The notes beneath the pieces were generated by a model. The model saw nothing but the letters and a program-made list of their open reading frames with translations. It was not told the origin of the DNA and did no database searches. Made by a program: the position numbers and the translations under genes. A DNA stretch of 64,000 nucleotides from Streptomyces finlayi (lineage in GTDB: Bacteria > Actinomycetota > Actinomycetes > Streptomycetales > Streptomycetaceae), in contig NZ_CP045702.1 in NCBI RefSeq assembly GCF_014216315.1, positions 62,001 to 126,000 on the forward strand. Reading direction: 5' to 3'. Positions 35,353-44,497 of this stretch are shown piece by piece. Numbering within the stretch: position 1 is the stretch's first letter; every line of letters starts with the position of its first letter.

Positions 35353-37764
35353 TCACGGCTCCCGCAGCCTGAGCACGACTGAATCACCCGGATCCACCGA
35401 CACGGCGCGGTCGTGCAGCCGGACCCCGATCGGGGGCATGTCCGAGGGCGGCACGATGATCTCCAACGCGAGTGGCCTGACACGGATTTGAACGCCCCAG
35501 TGGCCTTGGTAGCGAATCGAGAACCCATACTCGGCCAAGCTCGGGGTGGGGACCGGATCCAGCCACAGCGCTCCGTCCCGGGCCTCCAGGCCCGTGAGCC
35601 CTCGCTGGACGAGGTCGATGGTGCCGGCCATCGCGCCCAGGTGGATTCCCTCCCCGGTGGTCCCGCCCTGCAGGTCGGCGACATCGCCCTCGATCGCCTC
35701 CTGGACGTACGCCCATGCCTGCTCCCAGCGCACGCGCGCCAGCACCCAGCCGTGGACCAGCCCGCTGAGCGTCGATCCGTGGCTGGTGCGGTGCAGGTAG
35801 TACTCGACGGTGCGGTGCCAGGTCTCGTCGTCCAGCTCGTAGCCCAGCCGGTGGAAGACGCCGGCGAGCTCGGGAGGTGAGAAGAGATAGCCGAGCATGA
35901 GGACGTCGGCCTGCTTCGACGCCTGGTAGCGGCTGACCGTGTCTCCCTCGGCCTCCAGGATGCGGTCGAGGCGACGGATGTTGCCGTACCGGGCGCGATA
36001 GGCGTCCCAGTCGAGTTCCGCCAGCTCACCGTAGCCCTCGAACTGGCTGATGACGCCGTCGTGGAAGGGCACGCGCAGCTTGCGGGACACATCGCTCCAC
36101 AGGGCCACTTCCGTAGCGTCGAGGCCGGTCCGTTCGCAGAGCTCCGCACGACGCGGCGGCGGCAGTTCCGCCAGCACGCGCACAGCCCGGTCGAGCACCC
36201 AGGCGGCGCAGACGTTGGTGTAGGCGTTGTCGTCCAGCCCCGGTTCCGGCGATCCGGGGTAGGAGTCGTGGTACTCGTCCGGGCCCAGTACGCCGAGGAT
36301 CCGGTAGCGCCCGGTGTCCTCGTCGTACGTGGCGGAGTCCGCCCAGAACCGGGCGATCTGCGTCAGCATCTCCGCACCTTTGGTGTGCAGGAACTCGATG
36401 TCCCCGCTTGCCTCGCAGTACTTCCACACGTTGTAGGCGATGGCCAGGCCCACGTGGTGCTGAAGATGCGAATGATCCGCAAGCCAGTGCCCGGACCGGG
36501 GATTGAGGTGCAGTTGCTGGGACTCCTCGCGGCCGTCGCTGCCGCTCTGCCAGGGATACATGGCGCCCCTCCTGCCGGCGTCGTGCGCCGCGGCGAGGGC
36601 GCGTGGCAGTCTCCGGTGGCGGTAGAGCAGCAGCGCACGGGACACCTCGGGCAGGTGCAGGTTCAGATAGGGCAGGACGAACAGCTCGTCCCAGAAGACG
36701 TGCCCGCGGTAGGCCTCGCCGTGCAGCCCCCTGGCCGGCACACCGACGTCCAGCTCGGCGGTATGCGGCGACAGGGTCTGCAGGACGTGGAAGAGGTGCA
36801 GCCGGAGGATTCCACCTGCTGCGCCCGGTACGTCGAGTTCCGCCTTCTGCCACAACTGGTTCCAGGCCGCTGTGTGCGACTCCAGCAGATCCACGAACGC
36901 GGGCGCCCGCCCGACTGCGTCGATCGCCGCGTGGAGGGGGTCGCTGATGGCGGGGTCGTGGGAGGTGTAGAGGGCGACAACTTTGTCGACCGCGCCGGGA
37001 GAGCCCGGGGAGAGGCGGAGGCGCATGAGCTGGACGGCTCTCAGGGGTTCGTGGGCGGTGGCGGTGTGGACGGTTCCGGTGCCGGCCGTCGTACGGGCGG
37101 CCAGGCCGATCCGGATGTCGGACGTACTGGTCCGGCAGCGCAGCCACATGGTGTCGGGCGCGTCCGTCCCGGAGTTCACGTGGATCAGGTGCCGGCCGTT
37201 GAGCTGCTTGTAGCGGGCGACGCCGGAGTTGGTCACGGAGCCGTCGAGGGCCGCTTCCACCTCGATGTCTCCGGACCAGCCGCCTTGTGCGGTGAACTCC
37301 GTGCGCAGGGCCGCGAGATGGGGCTCCCCCATGTGTACGAGGCGGAGTTGCCGTACGGCGAGGACGCGGCCGTCCATCTCGTAGGTGAGGTTTCGCTCCA
37401 GGACACCGGTTCGCAGGTCGAGGCGTTGCCGGTGCTCGCGCAGAGCCTCGCTGTCGGGTGTGAACCAGGGAGTGTCGCCCTGCGGGCTGTACATCCGGAA
37501 GCGCAGCGGCAGCCAGTTGGGGAGGTTGACCATGTCCTCGTTCTCGACCCGCCGCCCGGCGACGGTCGAGGTGAGCCGGTTGTAGCAGCCGGCGGCGTAC
37601 GTACCCGGGTAGTGCACCGTGTCGGCCACGCACTCGGGTGCTGCCCCCCTGGTCGCCATGTAGCCGTTTCCCAGCGTGCACAGTGCCTCGCGCAGCCGCT
37701 CCCGGTCGGGCTCGTACCCCACGTATTCCCAGGAGTGGTCCGCTTCCGGCAGGTGCTCAGGCAT
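35353..37764 (-). CDS. Glycoside hydrolase family 65 disaccharide phosphorylase
   Basis: The 803-residue protein has the GH65 layout: beta-sandwich domain to about 270, helical linker, (alpha/alpha)6 barrel and C-terminal sheet domain. The substrate loop HVFWDE is at 355-360. The general acid is the Glu of GPDEYHDSY (about 497). KQADVLMLGY and HGSTLSGLVHG form the phosphate site. The family cleaves alpha-linked disaccharides (maltose, trehalose, kojibiose or nigerose) with phosphate, giving beta-glucose 1-phosphate. GGAGG before the ATG is strong. It lies 2 bp after the stop of a beta-phosphoglucomutase-like gene, which would convert that product to glucose 6-phosphate. The disaccharide cannot be told from sequence alone. 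Confidence 0.92.
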   Translation of the reverse strand: MPEHLPEADHSWEYVGYEPDRERLREALCTLGNGYMATRGAAPECVADTVHYPGTYAAGCYNRLTSTVAGRRVENEDMVNLPNWLPLRFRMYSPQGDTPWFTPDSEALREHRQRLDLRTGVLERNLTYEMDGRVLAVRQLRLVHMGEPHLAALRTEFTAQGGWSGDIEVEAALDGSVTNSGVARYKQLNGRHLIHVNSGTDAPDTMWLRCRTSTSDIRIGLAARTTAGTGTVHTATAHEPLRAVQLMRLRLSPGSPGAVDKVVALYTSHDPAISDPLHAAIDAVGRAPAFVDLLESHTAAWNQLWQKAELDVPGAAGGILRLHLFHVLQTLSPHTAELDVGVPARGLHGEAYRGHVFWDELFVLPYLNLHLPEVSRALLLYRHRRLPRALAAAHDAGRRGAMYPWQSGSDGREESQQLHLNPRSGHWLADHSHLQHHVGLAIAYNVWKYCEASGDIEFLHTKGAEMLTQIARFWADSATYDEDTGRYRILGVLGPDEYHDSYPGSPEPGLDDNAYTNVCAAWVLDRAVRVLAELPPPRRAELCERTGLDATEVALWSDVSRKLRVPFHDGVISQFEGYGELAELDWDAYRARYGNIRRLDRILEAEGDTVSRYQASKQADVLMLGYLFSPPELAGVFHRLGYELDDETWHRTVEYYLHRTSHGSTLSGLVHGWVLARVRWEQAWAYVQEAIEGDVADLQGGTTGEGIHLGAMAGTIDLVQRGLTGLEARDGALWLDPVPTPSLAEYGFSIRYQGHWGVQIRVRPLALEIIVPPSDMPPIGVRLHDRAVSVDPGDSVVLRLREP

Positions 37765-37766
37765 CG

Positions 37767-38558
37767 TCAGTCCTCCGTGGGGTCGGTGAGCAGTTCGGAG
37801 AGGTCGTCGACGACGACGTCCGCGCCCCGGTCGAGCAGCGCGGCGCGCGTGTCCGGGGCCGCGCTGCGGTCCACGCCGACCACGAGGTGAAATCGACCGC
37901 GCCGGCCGGCTTCCACCCCGGCCAGCGCGTCCTCGATCACCGCCGTACGCGCGGCCGCCAGGCCCAGCCGTCCCGCTGCCGCGAGAAAGAGATCGGGGGC
38001 GGGTTTGCCCGGTAGCCCGAGGCGGGTCGCTTCACCGCCGTCGATGACGGCGGTGAAGTACGACAGGACGCCGGATCGGTCCAGCAACTCCCGGGCATGC
38101 CGGGACGCGGACACTGCGGCCATGCCGATCCCCTGGTCGCGCAGGTGCCGGAGCAACAGGAGTGTCCCGGGGTACGCCTCGACGTCCCGCGCCCTGATCC
38201 GCTCGGTGAAGAGCTGCTCCTTGCGGGCCGCCACCGCGCCTACGGTGTCCGTTCCTGGCGGGTCCGCGAGGGTGCCGGGAGGCAGGGTGAGCCCTCGGGA
38301 GGCGAGGAAGGAAGCGGCGCCGTCCATGCGCGCTCTGCCGTCGACGTATCGCAGGTAGTCGTCCGTGCTGAACGGTCTCCGCGCGGACGGATCACCGGGC
38401 GGGTTGGCCTCCAGACATGTGTCGAAGGCGGTCTTCCACGCGGCGGCATGGAGGCGCACCGAGTCGATGATCACCCCATCGGTGTCGAAGACCACACCCG
38501 CCACCTGACGCAAGCGGTCCGGGTACGTCTCCGCCCCCGCGCGAGCCCCGGCGCTCAC
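37767..38558 (-). CDS. HAD-family beta-phosphoglucomutase-like protein
   Basis: The 263-residue protein shows HAD motif I FDTDGVIIDS (about 24, with the second Asp replacing the more usual position DxDG), a cap domain from about 40-130, motif II VSAS (about 149), motif III lysine in GLPGKPAPDLFL, and motif IV VIEDALAGVEAG. Co-transcription with the GH65 phosphorylase supports conversion of beta-glucose 1-phosphate to glucose 6-phosphate, though a plain phosphatase is possible. The GTG start lacks a clear ribosome-binding site. Confidence 0.85.
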   Translation of the reverse strand: MSAGARAGAETYPDRLRQVAGVVFDTDGVIIDSVRLHAAAWKTAFDTCLEANPPGDPSARRPFSTDDYLRYVDGRARMDGAASFLASRGLTLPPGTLADPPGTDTVGAVAARKEQLFTERIRARDVEAYPGTLLLLRHLRDQGIGMAAVSASRHARELLDRSGVLSYFTAVIDGGEATRLGLPGKPAPDLFLAAAGRLGLAAARTAVIEDALAGVEAGRRGRFHLVVGVDRSAAPDTRAALLDRGADVVVDDLSELLTDPTED

Positions 38559-38894
38559 CGGTGACCGTGCCGGTGTCGGGACTCCGCACTTCGGCCTGCG
38601 CTCATGTCCAGCCTCCAGGCATTAGCTGCCGACAAGTCGCGTACTGCTGGGCGCCTGGCTTCCCATAGTGCCAACACTTCGCGCCCGACGCGGGGACGCG
38701 GCGCTCGGCGGGGCGCCATCCCCGTGACACGCCCTCGGCCTGGCTCGGGCCCCGGCGCCAGGGCCAGGCCGCATCGACGCCGACGCCACCCTCTCCTTCT
38801 ATGTGCGCGCGCCTATCACCCGCTTACAATAGCCCGCGTACACAACTATTGTTGACGCTCGTAAAGAGCTTCCGCGCCTCAAAGGATCGACGTC
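38559..38894. other. Divergent intergenic region
   Basis: This 336-bp stretch separates the phosphorylase operon from the MFS gene. It contains the inverted repeat at 38826-38852 and no supported gene. Confidence 0.5.
38826..38852. promoter_or_regulatory. Inverted repeat before the MFS exporter gene
   Basis: ACAATAG (38826-38832) and CTATTGT (38846-38852) are exact complements 13 bp apart. The left arm overlaps TACAAT, a good -10 element. The AT-rich sequence stands out and suggests a regulator-controlled promoter about 60 bp before the gene. Confidence 0.55.
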
Positions 38895-40100
38895 ATGCCC
38901 CTAGCACTTCTGGCCCTCGCCATCGGGGCCTTCGGGATCGGAACCACCGAGTTCGTGATCATGGGACTGCTGCCCGAGGTCGGCGGCGATTTCGGGGTCT
39001 CCGTCCCCACCGCCGGGTACCTCGTCACGGGCTACGCCCTCGGCGTCGTGTTCGGCGCTCCCCTCATGACCGTCCTCGGCACGAGAATCACCCGTAAGCG
39101 GATGCTGATGCTGCTGATGGGACTGTTCGTCGTCGGGAACCTGCTGTCCGCCGCGGCTCCGACGTTCGGAGTCATGCTGGCCGGCCGCGTGGTCGCGTCA
39201 CTGGCCCACGGAGCGTTCTTCGGCATCGGCTCCGTCGTCGCGGCGGAACTGGTGGCTCCGGAGAAGAAGGCCGGCGCCATCGCGACGATGTTCACCGGCC
39301 TGACGGTGGCCAACGTCGTCGGAGTCCCTCTGGGCACCTTTGTGGGACAGACCGCCGGCTGGCGGATCACCTTCCTCTTCGTGGCGGCGCTGGGACTCGT
39401 CGGTCTGGCCGGGATCGCCAAGCTGGTGCCCGACCTGCCCGAGCCGGAGGGCGTACGGCTGCGCGACGAGCTGAGCGCGTTCAAGGACGTGCAGGTCCTG
39501 CTCGCCATGGCGATGACGGTCCTCGGCTTCGGCGGTGTGTTCGCCGCCATCACCTACATCGCCCCGATGATGACGCACGTCACCGGATACGCCGACTCCT
39601 CTGTGACCTGGCTGCTGGTGCTGTTCGGTCTGGGCATGGTTGCCGGAAACCTGATCGGCGGGAAGTTCGCCGACCGCGCGCTGATGCCCATGCTCTGCAC
39701 GGCGCTTGGTGGCCTGGCCCTCGTGCTGGCCCTGTTCACCGTCGGCGCTCATGACAAGGCCACCGCAGCGGTTGCGCTGTTCCTGATCGGGGCGCTGGGC
39801 TTCGCCACCGTACCGCCGCTGCAGAAGCGGGTCCTGGACCACGCCCATGGCGCCCCCACCCTGGCGTCGGCCGTCAACATCGGCGCCTTCAACGCCGGCA
39901 ACGCCCTGGCCGCCTGGCTCGGTGGCATCGTCATCGGCGGCGGGTTCGGCTACACCTCCCCCAACTGGGTCGGCGCACTCCTGGCCGCCTCCGCCCTGGC
40001 GCTCGCCGTCCTGTCCAGCTCCCTGGACAAGCGGTCGGCGCGGCGCTCGCCGTCGAGCGGTGAGAGCGCTGCGGGCAAGCAGCCTGTCTCGGTCCGCTGA
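38895..40100 (+). CDS. MFS transporter of the AraJ/drug-proton antiporter type
   Basis: The 401-residue protein has twelve hydrophobic segments. It starts like AraJ and chloramphenicol-type DHA1 exporters (FGIGTTEFVIMGLLPEVG), with the loop GTRITRKRMLML and motif C-like GVPLGTFVGQTAGWR near 140. It probably exports a small molecule with proton exchange. AAAGGA lies 8 nt before the ATG. The inverted repeat upstream suggests induction. The substrate is unknown. Confidence 0.9.
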   Translation: MPLALLALAIGAFGIGTTEFVIMGLLPEVGGDFGVSVPTAGYLVTGYALGVVFGAPLMTVLGTRITRKRMLMLLMGLFVVGNLLSAAAPTFGVMLAGRVVASLAHGAFFGIGSVVAAELVAPEKKAGAIATMFTGLTVANVVGVPLGTFVGQTAGWRITFLFVAALGLVGLAGIAKLVPDLPEPEGVRLRDELSAFKDVQVLLAMAMTVLGFGGVFAAITYIAPMMTHVTGYADSSVTWLLVLFGLGMVAGNLIGGKFADRALMPMLCTALGGLALVLALFTVGAHDKATAAVALFLIGALGFATVPPLQKRVLDHAHGAPTLASAVNIGAFNAGNALAAWLGGIVIGGGFGYTSPNWVGALLAASALALAVLSSSLDKRSARRSPSSGESAAGKQPVSVR

Positions 40101-40151
40101 ACATCATGTCTGGCGGTTGAAAGACTTGAGGGAAACGGGGATGTCGTCGTG

Positions 40152-40493
40152 ATGCCAGGAAAGCGGTCCGCCGCCGGCGCACTGCCCCTCGCCTCACTCC
40201 TGTCGGGAGCAACCGCGTGTGGCCGGGTGACCGGTGACAGCGCAGCTGCCGGCAGTCCCCGCGACGCGGAGACGAAGGAGGCGGTGCCCGGCGGGGAGGG
40301 GCGGCTGACGTCGGGCACTCCGTCGCGGCCGGCCCTGAGAATGCACCGGCTGAGTGTTCCGGCGGGGGCTCGGCGCGTGTCGTCACTCATCAGTGACGGG
40401 TGGTCTTCAGACGGTCCCGCCGGGTCTGCCGGCCGGGACCGCGCACCGGGACCGCGCGTCATCAAGACTCGAACACATGGCGACGTGCGGTAA
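40152..40493 (+). pseudogene. Possible lipoprotein gene remnant
   Basis: The frame begins with a signal-like stretch ending in a lipobox-like sequence (LASLLSGATACG) and then loses any family resemblance. It may be the start of a solute-binding lipoprotein or a chance frame. The sequence TTGAAAGACTTGAG just upstream (40119-40132) shares GAAAGACTT with a site before the sugar dehydrogenase gene. Confidence 0.3.
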
Positions 40494-40521
40494 TCAGCAA
40501 CTGCCCCTGCTGTGCGTTCTA

Positions 40522-40574
40522 TTGACACCACGTTTCAGGAGTTTTACGTTCCTTGACATCTGAGAGCGCTCTCA
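40522..40574 (+). promoter_or_regulatory. Promoter and LacI/CebR-type operator of the GH81 gene
   Basis: TTGACA (40522-40527), 17 bp, then TACGTT (40545-40550) form a promoter candidate. A second TTGACA lies at 40553-40558. The perfect 14-bp palindrome TGAGAGCGCTCTCA (40561-40574) follows immediately, where a repressor would block transcription. It resembles the cellobiose-regulator box TGGGAGCGCTCCCA known in Streptomyces, differing at two symmetric positions. Confidence 0.8.
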
Positions 40575-40616
40575 AAGGCGCCTCCGTCCTCCTCCCACGA
40601 CTTCGAGGTGCTGCTC

Positions 40617-43382
40617 ATGCAAGCCTCCTTCTCCAGACCTGCCGCGGCGACGGTGCTGGCCATCGCTCTGGCCGCTGTCGGCCTGGGTCCTGCCGCAAGC
40701 CCGGCGGCAGCCGCCACCGTCCCGGCCGGGGCCGGCAGTTACTCGGACTCCCGTCCCGCCGGCACCTCCGGCCCCACCACGAATACCGGCGCCCCGGTCA
40801 CGCCCAAGCTCACGGCGGCGGCACGGGACAAGCCGGTCCCCACCAACGACTGGTGGACCTCGCTCGCCTACCAGCGCTACGGCGACAACCCGTACTCCAC
40901 CCCGATGTACGGCCATCCGCTCACCTACCAGGCCACGTCCGGCGGACTGGAGGTCGGCTACCCGACGAACCCCGCGGTCGTCGGGGGCGGCCGCCAGTAC
41001 GAGTACCCCCACAAGGCCGATCTCACGGTGGGCCTCAGCGGCCTCAACTCCCCTGACACCAAGGCCGACGACTGGTCCGACTGGACGGTCACCCCGTACT
41101 GGTCGGACGGCACCCGTACGCTCCGCACGACCATCGGGCACGGGATGCCCTTCGTGTACGCCAAGGGCTCCGGCGGTGACGCGCGGATCACCACCGCCGG
41201 CACACCGACGGTCTTCGCCGACAACGGCAACGTCCTCGGCATCACGGTCGCCGGTCACCACTACGCCCTGTTCGCACCGACAGGCAGCGACTGGACCGTC
41301 TCCGGTTCGGCCATCACCGCCGGACTCGGCGGCAAGGACTACTTCTCGCTCGCCGTGCTGCCGTCCACCGACGCGCTCGCGACCTACCGCAAGTACGCCT
41401 TCAGCTTCGTCACCGGCTCACGGGTGAGCTGGGAGTCCACCGGCGGCACCGTCAAGGCGACCTACGGTCTGACCACCGAGGCCAAGGAGGGCACCGAGCG
41501 CGGCACACTCCAGGCGCTCTACCGGCATCAGTGGCTGCACACGGCCGACGCACTCACGCCGTACACGTACGTATCCCCGCGCGGTGTCATGAAGGTGCGG
41601 GAGTCCGCCTCCTTCACCACCAGTCAGAAGAACTCCGGCGTGCTGCCCGCGCTCCCCGCGTCGAGCGGCGTGGACAAGGCCCGGCTGACGGGTTACCTCA
41701 ACGAGGTGGCGAACGCCTCCGATCCGTTCTCCGGCGCCAGTGACACCTACTGGACCGGCAAGGCGCTGGGCCGCCTCGCCCAACTCGTCCCCGTAGCGGA
41801 CCAGATCGGCCAGCCGGGCATCCGGGACAAGCTCCTCGGCCTGATGAAGGGCCGGCTCCAGGAGTGGTTCACGGCGGGCGGGGCCAGCGAGTTCAGTTAC
41901 GACAGGGACTGGAAGACGCTGACCGGGTACCCGGCCTCGTACGGCAGCGACACCGAGCTCAACGACCACCACTTCCACTACAGTTACTACGTGTACGCGG
42001 CGGCGATCGTCGCCCAGTACGACCAGGCGTGGGCCGCCGACTCCGCCTGGGGGACCATGGTCAAGACCCTCGTGCGCGACGCGGCCAACCCCAGCCGTAC
42101 GGATGCCGCGTTCCCGTTCCTGCGTGGCTTCGACGTCTACGCGGGCCACAGCTGGGCCTCCGGCCACCAGGGATTCGCCGCGGGCAACAACCAGGAGTCC
42201 TCGTCGGAATCCATCAACCTCAGCGCGGGACTCGTCCTGTGGGGCGCGGCGACGGGTGACACGGCTCTGCGCGACCTCGGCAGCTACCTGCTGACCACGG
42301 AGTCGGAAGCGATCACGCAGTACTGGTTCGATGCCGACCAGCAGGTCTTCCCGGGCTCCTTCGGTCACGACACGGTCGGGATGGTCTGGGGCAGTGGCGG
42401 CGCGTACTCCACCTGGTGGACCGCGAACCCGGAGGAGATCCACGGCATCAACGTCCTTCCCGTGACGGGTGGTTCGCTGCACCTGGCCCGGGAGAAGACC
42501 GCGATCAAGCGCAACATCGCCGAGATGGAGCGTGAGAACGGCGGACCCGCCGTCGAGTGGCGGGATCTGCTGTGGGAGTTCGAGTCGCTTGCCGATCCGG
42601 CTGCCGCGAAGGCCAAGTGGGACGCGGGCAACGCGGGTTACTCACCGGAGCAGGGTGAGTCCAAGGCGCACACGTACCACTGGATCGTGACGCTCGACAG
42701 TCTGGGCGCTCCCGACCTGACCGTCAGCGGCAATATTCCGACCTCCGCCGTTCTCGTGAAGAACGGCGTCCGCACCTACACCGCCCACAACCACGGCTCC
42801 ACCGCACGCACCGTCACCTTCTCCGACGGCGCGACCCTCTCCGTCCCGGCCAGGTCCACGGCCACCGGCACGGGCACGGGCGGCGGAGACCCGGACCCGT
42901 CCACCGGCAACACCTTCCGGCTGAAGTCGGGTGGCGTCCTCACCACCGCCACGGACGGCGCCGCCGGGGCGGACACGCTGGCCTCGGCCGACGGAGTCAA
43001 CCGCGACGGTACGCCGTACAAGCCGTTGGTCTACGAGATCAGGAACGTCGACGGGGCGCTCGCGGCCGGCACGTCCACCTCGTTCCGCCTTCGGGTCGAC
43101 GCGGGCACGACGGTCGGGCTCGCCCCACAGGTCAGGGTCAGTTACGACCTGACCGGAGACGGCACCTTCGACCGTGCCGAGACGTTCCGCTACTTCGCGA
43201 CCGACCCGGTCACGGGGTGGGAGGAATACACCCAGGCAGTGGGCACGAAGTCGGTGACCGGGAGTCTGGGCGCCCTCCGGGGCGGCACCGTCCGCCTGGA
43301 GATCTGGAACGCGCTGAGCAGTGGCACGTCCAGGGTGCAGACCGGAACGGACGGAGCGGTCCTGAAGATCCCGTACGTCTGA
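40617..43382 (+). CDS. Secreted endo-beta-1,3-glucanase, glycoside hydrolase family 81
   Basis: The 921-residue protein has a signal peptide (ATVLAIALAAVGLGPAASPA). The GH81 domain runs to about residue 710: NDWWTSLAYQR, then YDRDWKTLTGYPASYG with the catalytic Asp, ELNDHHFHYSYY, and AAGNNQESSSESINLSAG with the catalytic Glu pair. A C-terminal beta-domain (about 765-921) may bind carbohydrate. It would cleave fungal or algal beta-1,3-glucan outside the cell. GAGGTG 7 nt before the ATG at 40617 is preferred to the GTG at 40608. The upstream palindrome suggests LacI-type repression, but the LacI gene just downstream is broken. Confidence 0.93.
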   Translation: MQASFSRPAAATVLAIALAAVGLGPAASPAAAATVPAGAGSYSDSRPAGTSGPTTNTGAPVTPKLTAAARDKPVPTNDWWTSLAYQRYGDNPYSTPMYGHPLTYQATSGGLEVGYPTNPAVVGGGRQYEYPHKADLTVGLSGLNSPDTKADDWSDWTVTPYWSDGTRTLRTTIGHGMPFVYAKGSGGDARITTAGTPTVFADNGNVLGITVAGHHYALFAPTGSDWTVSGSAITAGLGGKDYFSLAVLPSTDALATYRKYAFSFVTGSRVSWESTGGTVKATYGLTTEAKEGTERGTLQALYRHQWLHTADALTPYTYVSPRGVMKVRESASFTTSQKNSGVLPALPASSGVDKARLTGYLNEVANASDPFSGASDTYWTGKALGRLAQLVPVADQIGQPGIRDKLLGLMKGRLQEWFTAGGASEFSYDRDWKTLTGYPASYGSDTELNDHHFHYSYYVYAAAIVAQYDQAWAADSAWGTMVKTLVRDAANPSRTDAAFPFLRGFDVYAGHSWASGHQGFAAGNNQESSSESINLSAGLVLWGAATGDTALRDLGSYLLTTESEAITQYWFDADQQVFPGSFGHDTVGMVWGSGGAYSTWWTANPEEIHGINVLPVTGGSLHLAREKTAIKRNIAEMERENGGPAVEWRDLLWEFESLADPAAAKAKWDAGNAGYSPEQGESKAHTYHWIVTLDSLGAPDLTVSGNIPTSAVLVKNGVRTYTAHNHGSTARTVTFSDGATLSVPARSTATGTGTGGGDPDPSTGNTFRLKSGGVLTTATDGAAGADTLASADGVNRDGTPYKPLVYEIRNVDGALAAGTSTSFRLRVDAGTTVGLAPQVRVSYDLTGDGTFDRAETFRYFATDPVTGWEEYTQAVGTKSVTGSLGALRGGTVRLEIWNALSSGTSRVQTGTDGAVLKIPYV

Positions 43383-43401
43383 TCGGAGACACACCTCGAA
43401 C

Positions 43402-43441
43402 TGCGGCGGGTTTCGGGCCACTCAGGCCGAGGCCCGCCGCA
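43402..43441. terminator. Hairpin shared by convergent genes
   Basis: TGCGGCGGG (43402-43410) pairs with CCCGCCGCA (43433-43441), with more pairing inside. It follows the GH81 gene by 20 nt and overlaps the 3' end of the LacI remnant. Confidence 0.65.
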
Positions 43442-44045
43442 CCGGTGTGGTCGGTGTGACCACGGAGTCGGGGCTTTCGTCGTCCGCGCGATCCCGGTTC
43501 AGGCCGCGCAGCAGCAGACGGGCCATCAGCCGGCCCTGGCCCTCGATGGCCTGCCGCACGGTGGTCAGCGGCGGATCGGTGGACTCGGCCACCGAGTCCC
43601 CCCGCAGAGCACCTGAGGCCATCAGGTCGTTGGCGGCGAACACCGCGTCGAGGTCGGGCCGCCGCTCCAGCAGCTCCTCCATCGCCCGCGTTCCGCTCTC
43701 CACCGTGAAGGCACCCTCCGCCAGGAGGGTCGCGCCCGCGGCGGCGGCCGAGGACCTGATTCCCCGGAGCTGCTGGGAGAAGAAGGGGTCGGAGAAGATG
43801 CGGTTCTCGGGCTCCGATCACCACGGCCACGGCCACGGCACCGGTGCGCCGGGTGACCAGCGTGCGCGCGGCGTGGTTGGGGAATGTGGCCGAGTTCTTC
43901 CACCGCGAGGAGCACCTTGTCGACCAGTGGTCGACGTACCCCGTCGCCCCCGTTCACCACACGTAGCGCGGTGGCCCGTGAGACGTCGGCCCGCGCTGCG
44001 ACGGCTTCCAGGGTGGGGCGGGGGCCCGGGGAACTGCTTGGGCAA
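43422..44045 (-). pseudogene. Broken LacI-family regulator
   Basis: The N-terminal DNA-binding part is recognisable (LEAVAARADVSRATALRVVN, then VDKVLLAVEELGHIP), as is the start of the sensor domain (VAVVIGAREP). The C-terminal end is too (RRPDLDAVFAANDLMASGAL, then VRQAIEGQGRLMARLLLRGL). The middle, about 130 codons, is missing, and the parts lie in different frames. It is convergent with the GH81 gene, whose operator is intact, so this was probably its repressor. Confidence 0.85.
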
Positions 44046-44190
44046 GGCGGAAGTTCCTCGTCGCAGGGGACTGCGGCGGCACGGGCCGGCCATGGCGACC
44101 ACCGGATCGGCGACAGCGTGACGCTGACGGCTCGGCGCGGCGAGAGTGCTGCCGCCTGCCGGAAGCGCTCGGGCCCGGCGGCCGTTGTGC

Positions 44191-44352
44191 TCAGTCGGTC
44201 TGCTTCTGCCACATCTTGACGGCCGTCTTCGGATTGGACGCGGAGTTCGACTTGTGTGTCACCGAGCAGCGGTACTGCTTACCCAGATACGTGACCCGGT
44301 CATGCGCCGAGTACTGCCGGTTGACTTTCCACTCCGAGAATCCCGCTGCCAT
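44191..44352 (-). CDS. Small chitin-binding-like (CBM5/12-type) protein
   Basis: The 53-residue protein is a single compact module: FSEWKVNRQYSAHDRVTYLG with tryptophan and tyrosine at the usual positions, KQYRCSVTHKS and a final MWQKQ. This matches the CBM5/12 chitin-binding fold often attached to chitinases. Here it stands alone and has no signal peptide, which is unusual for a module meant for an extracellular polymer. AAGGAAG before the ATG is good. A perfect hairpin lies just upstream. Confidence 0.8.
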   Translation of the reverse strand: MAAGFSEWKVNRQYSAHDRVTYLGKQYRCSVTHKSNSASNPKTAVKMWQKQTD

Positions 44353-44367
44353 GTGAGGACTTCCTTT

Positions 44368-44396
44368 CCGCAGGCCGACACACTGTCGGCCTGCGG
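44368..44396. terminator. Perfect 13-bp hairpin upstream of the small chitin-binding-like gene
   Basis: CCGCAGGCCGACA (44368-44380) pairs exactly with TGTCGGCCTGCGG (44384-44396) around CAC. It abuts the ribosome-binding site of the minus-strand gene. It could end transcription entering from the right or control the gene from its leader. Confidence 0.6.
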
Positions 44397-44497
44397 GAAT
44401 CCTCCCACGTCCAGCACTGCCCCCTCTCCGCCCGGACCGGCCGGTGAAAGGATGCCCGGGAGCGCGGGACGCACCCGTGGGAGTGGGTGGGGGGAAC

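Noticed and set aside
35353..37890. Long plus-strand frame opposite the GH65 gene (36061-37890).
   Set aside because: It is an antisense shadow; the GH65 frame has the ribosome-binding site and catalytic motifs.
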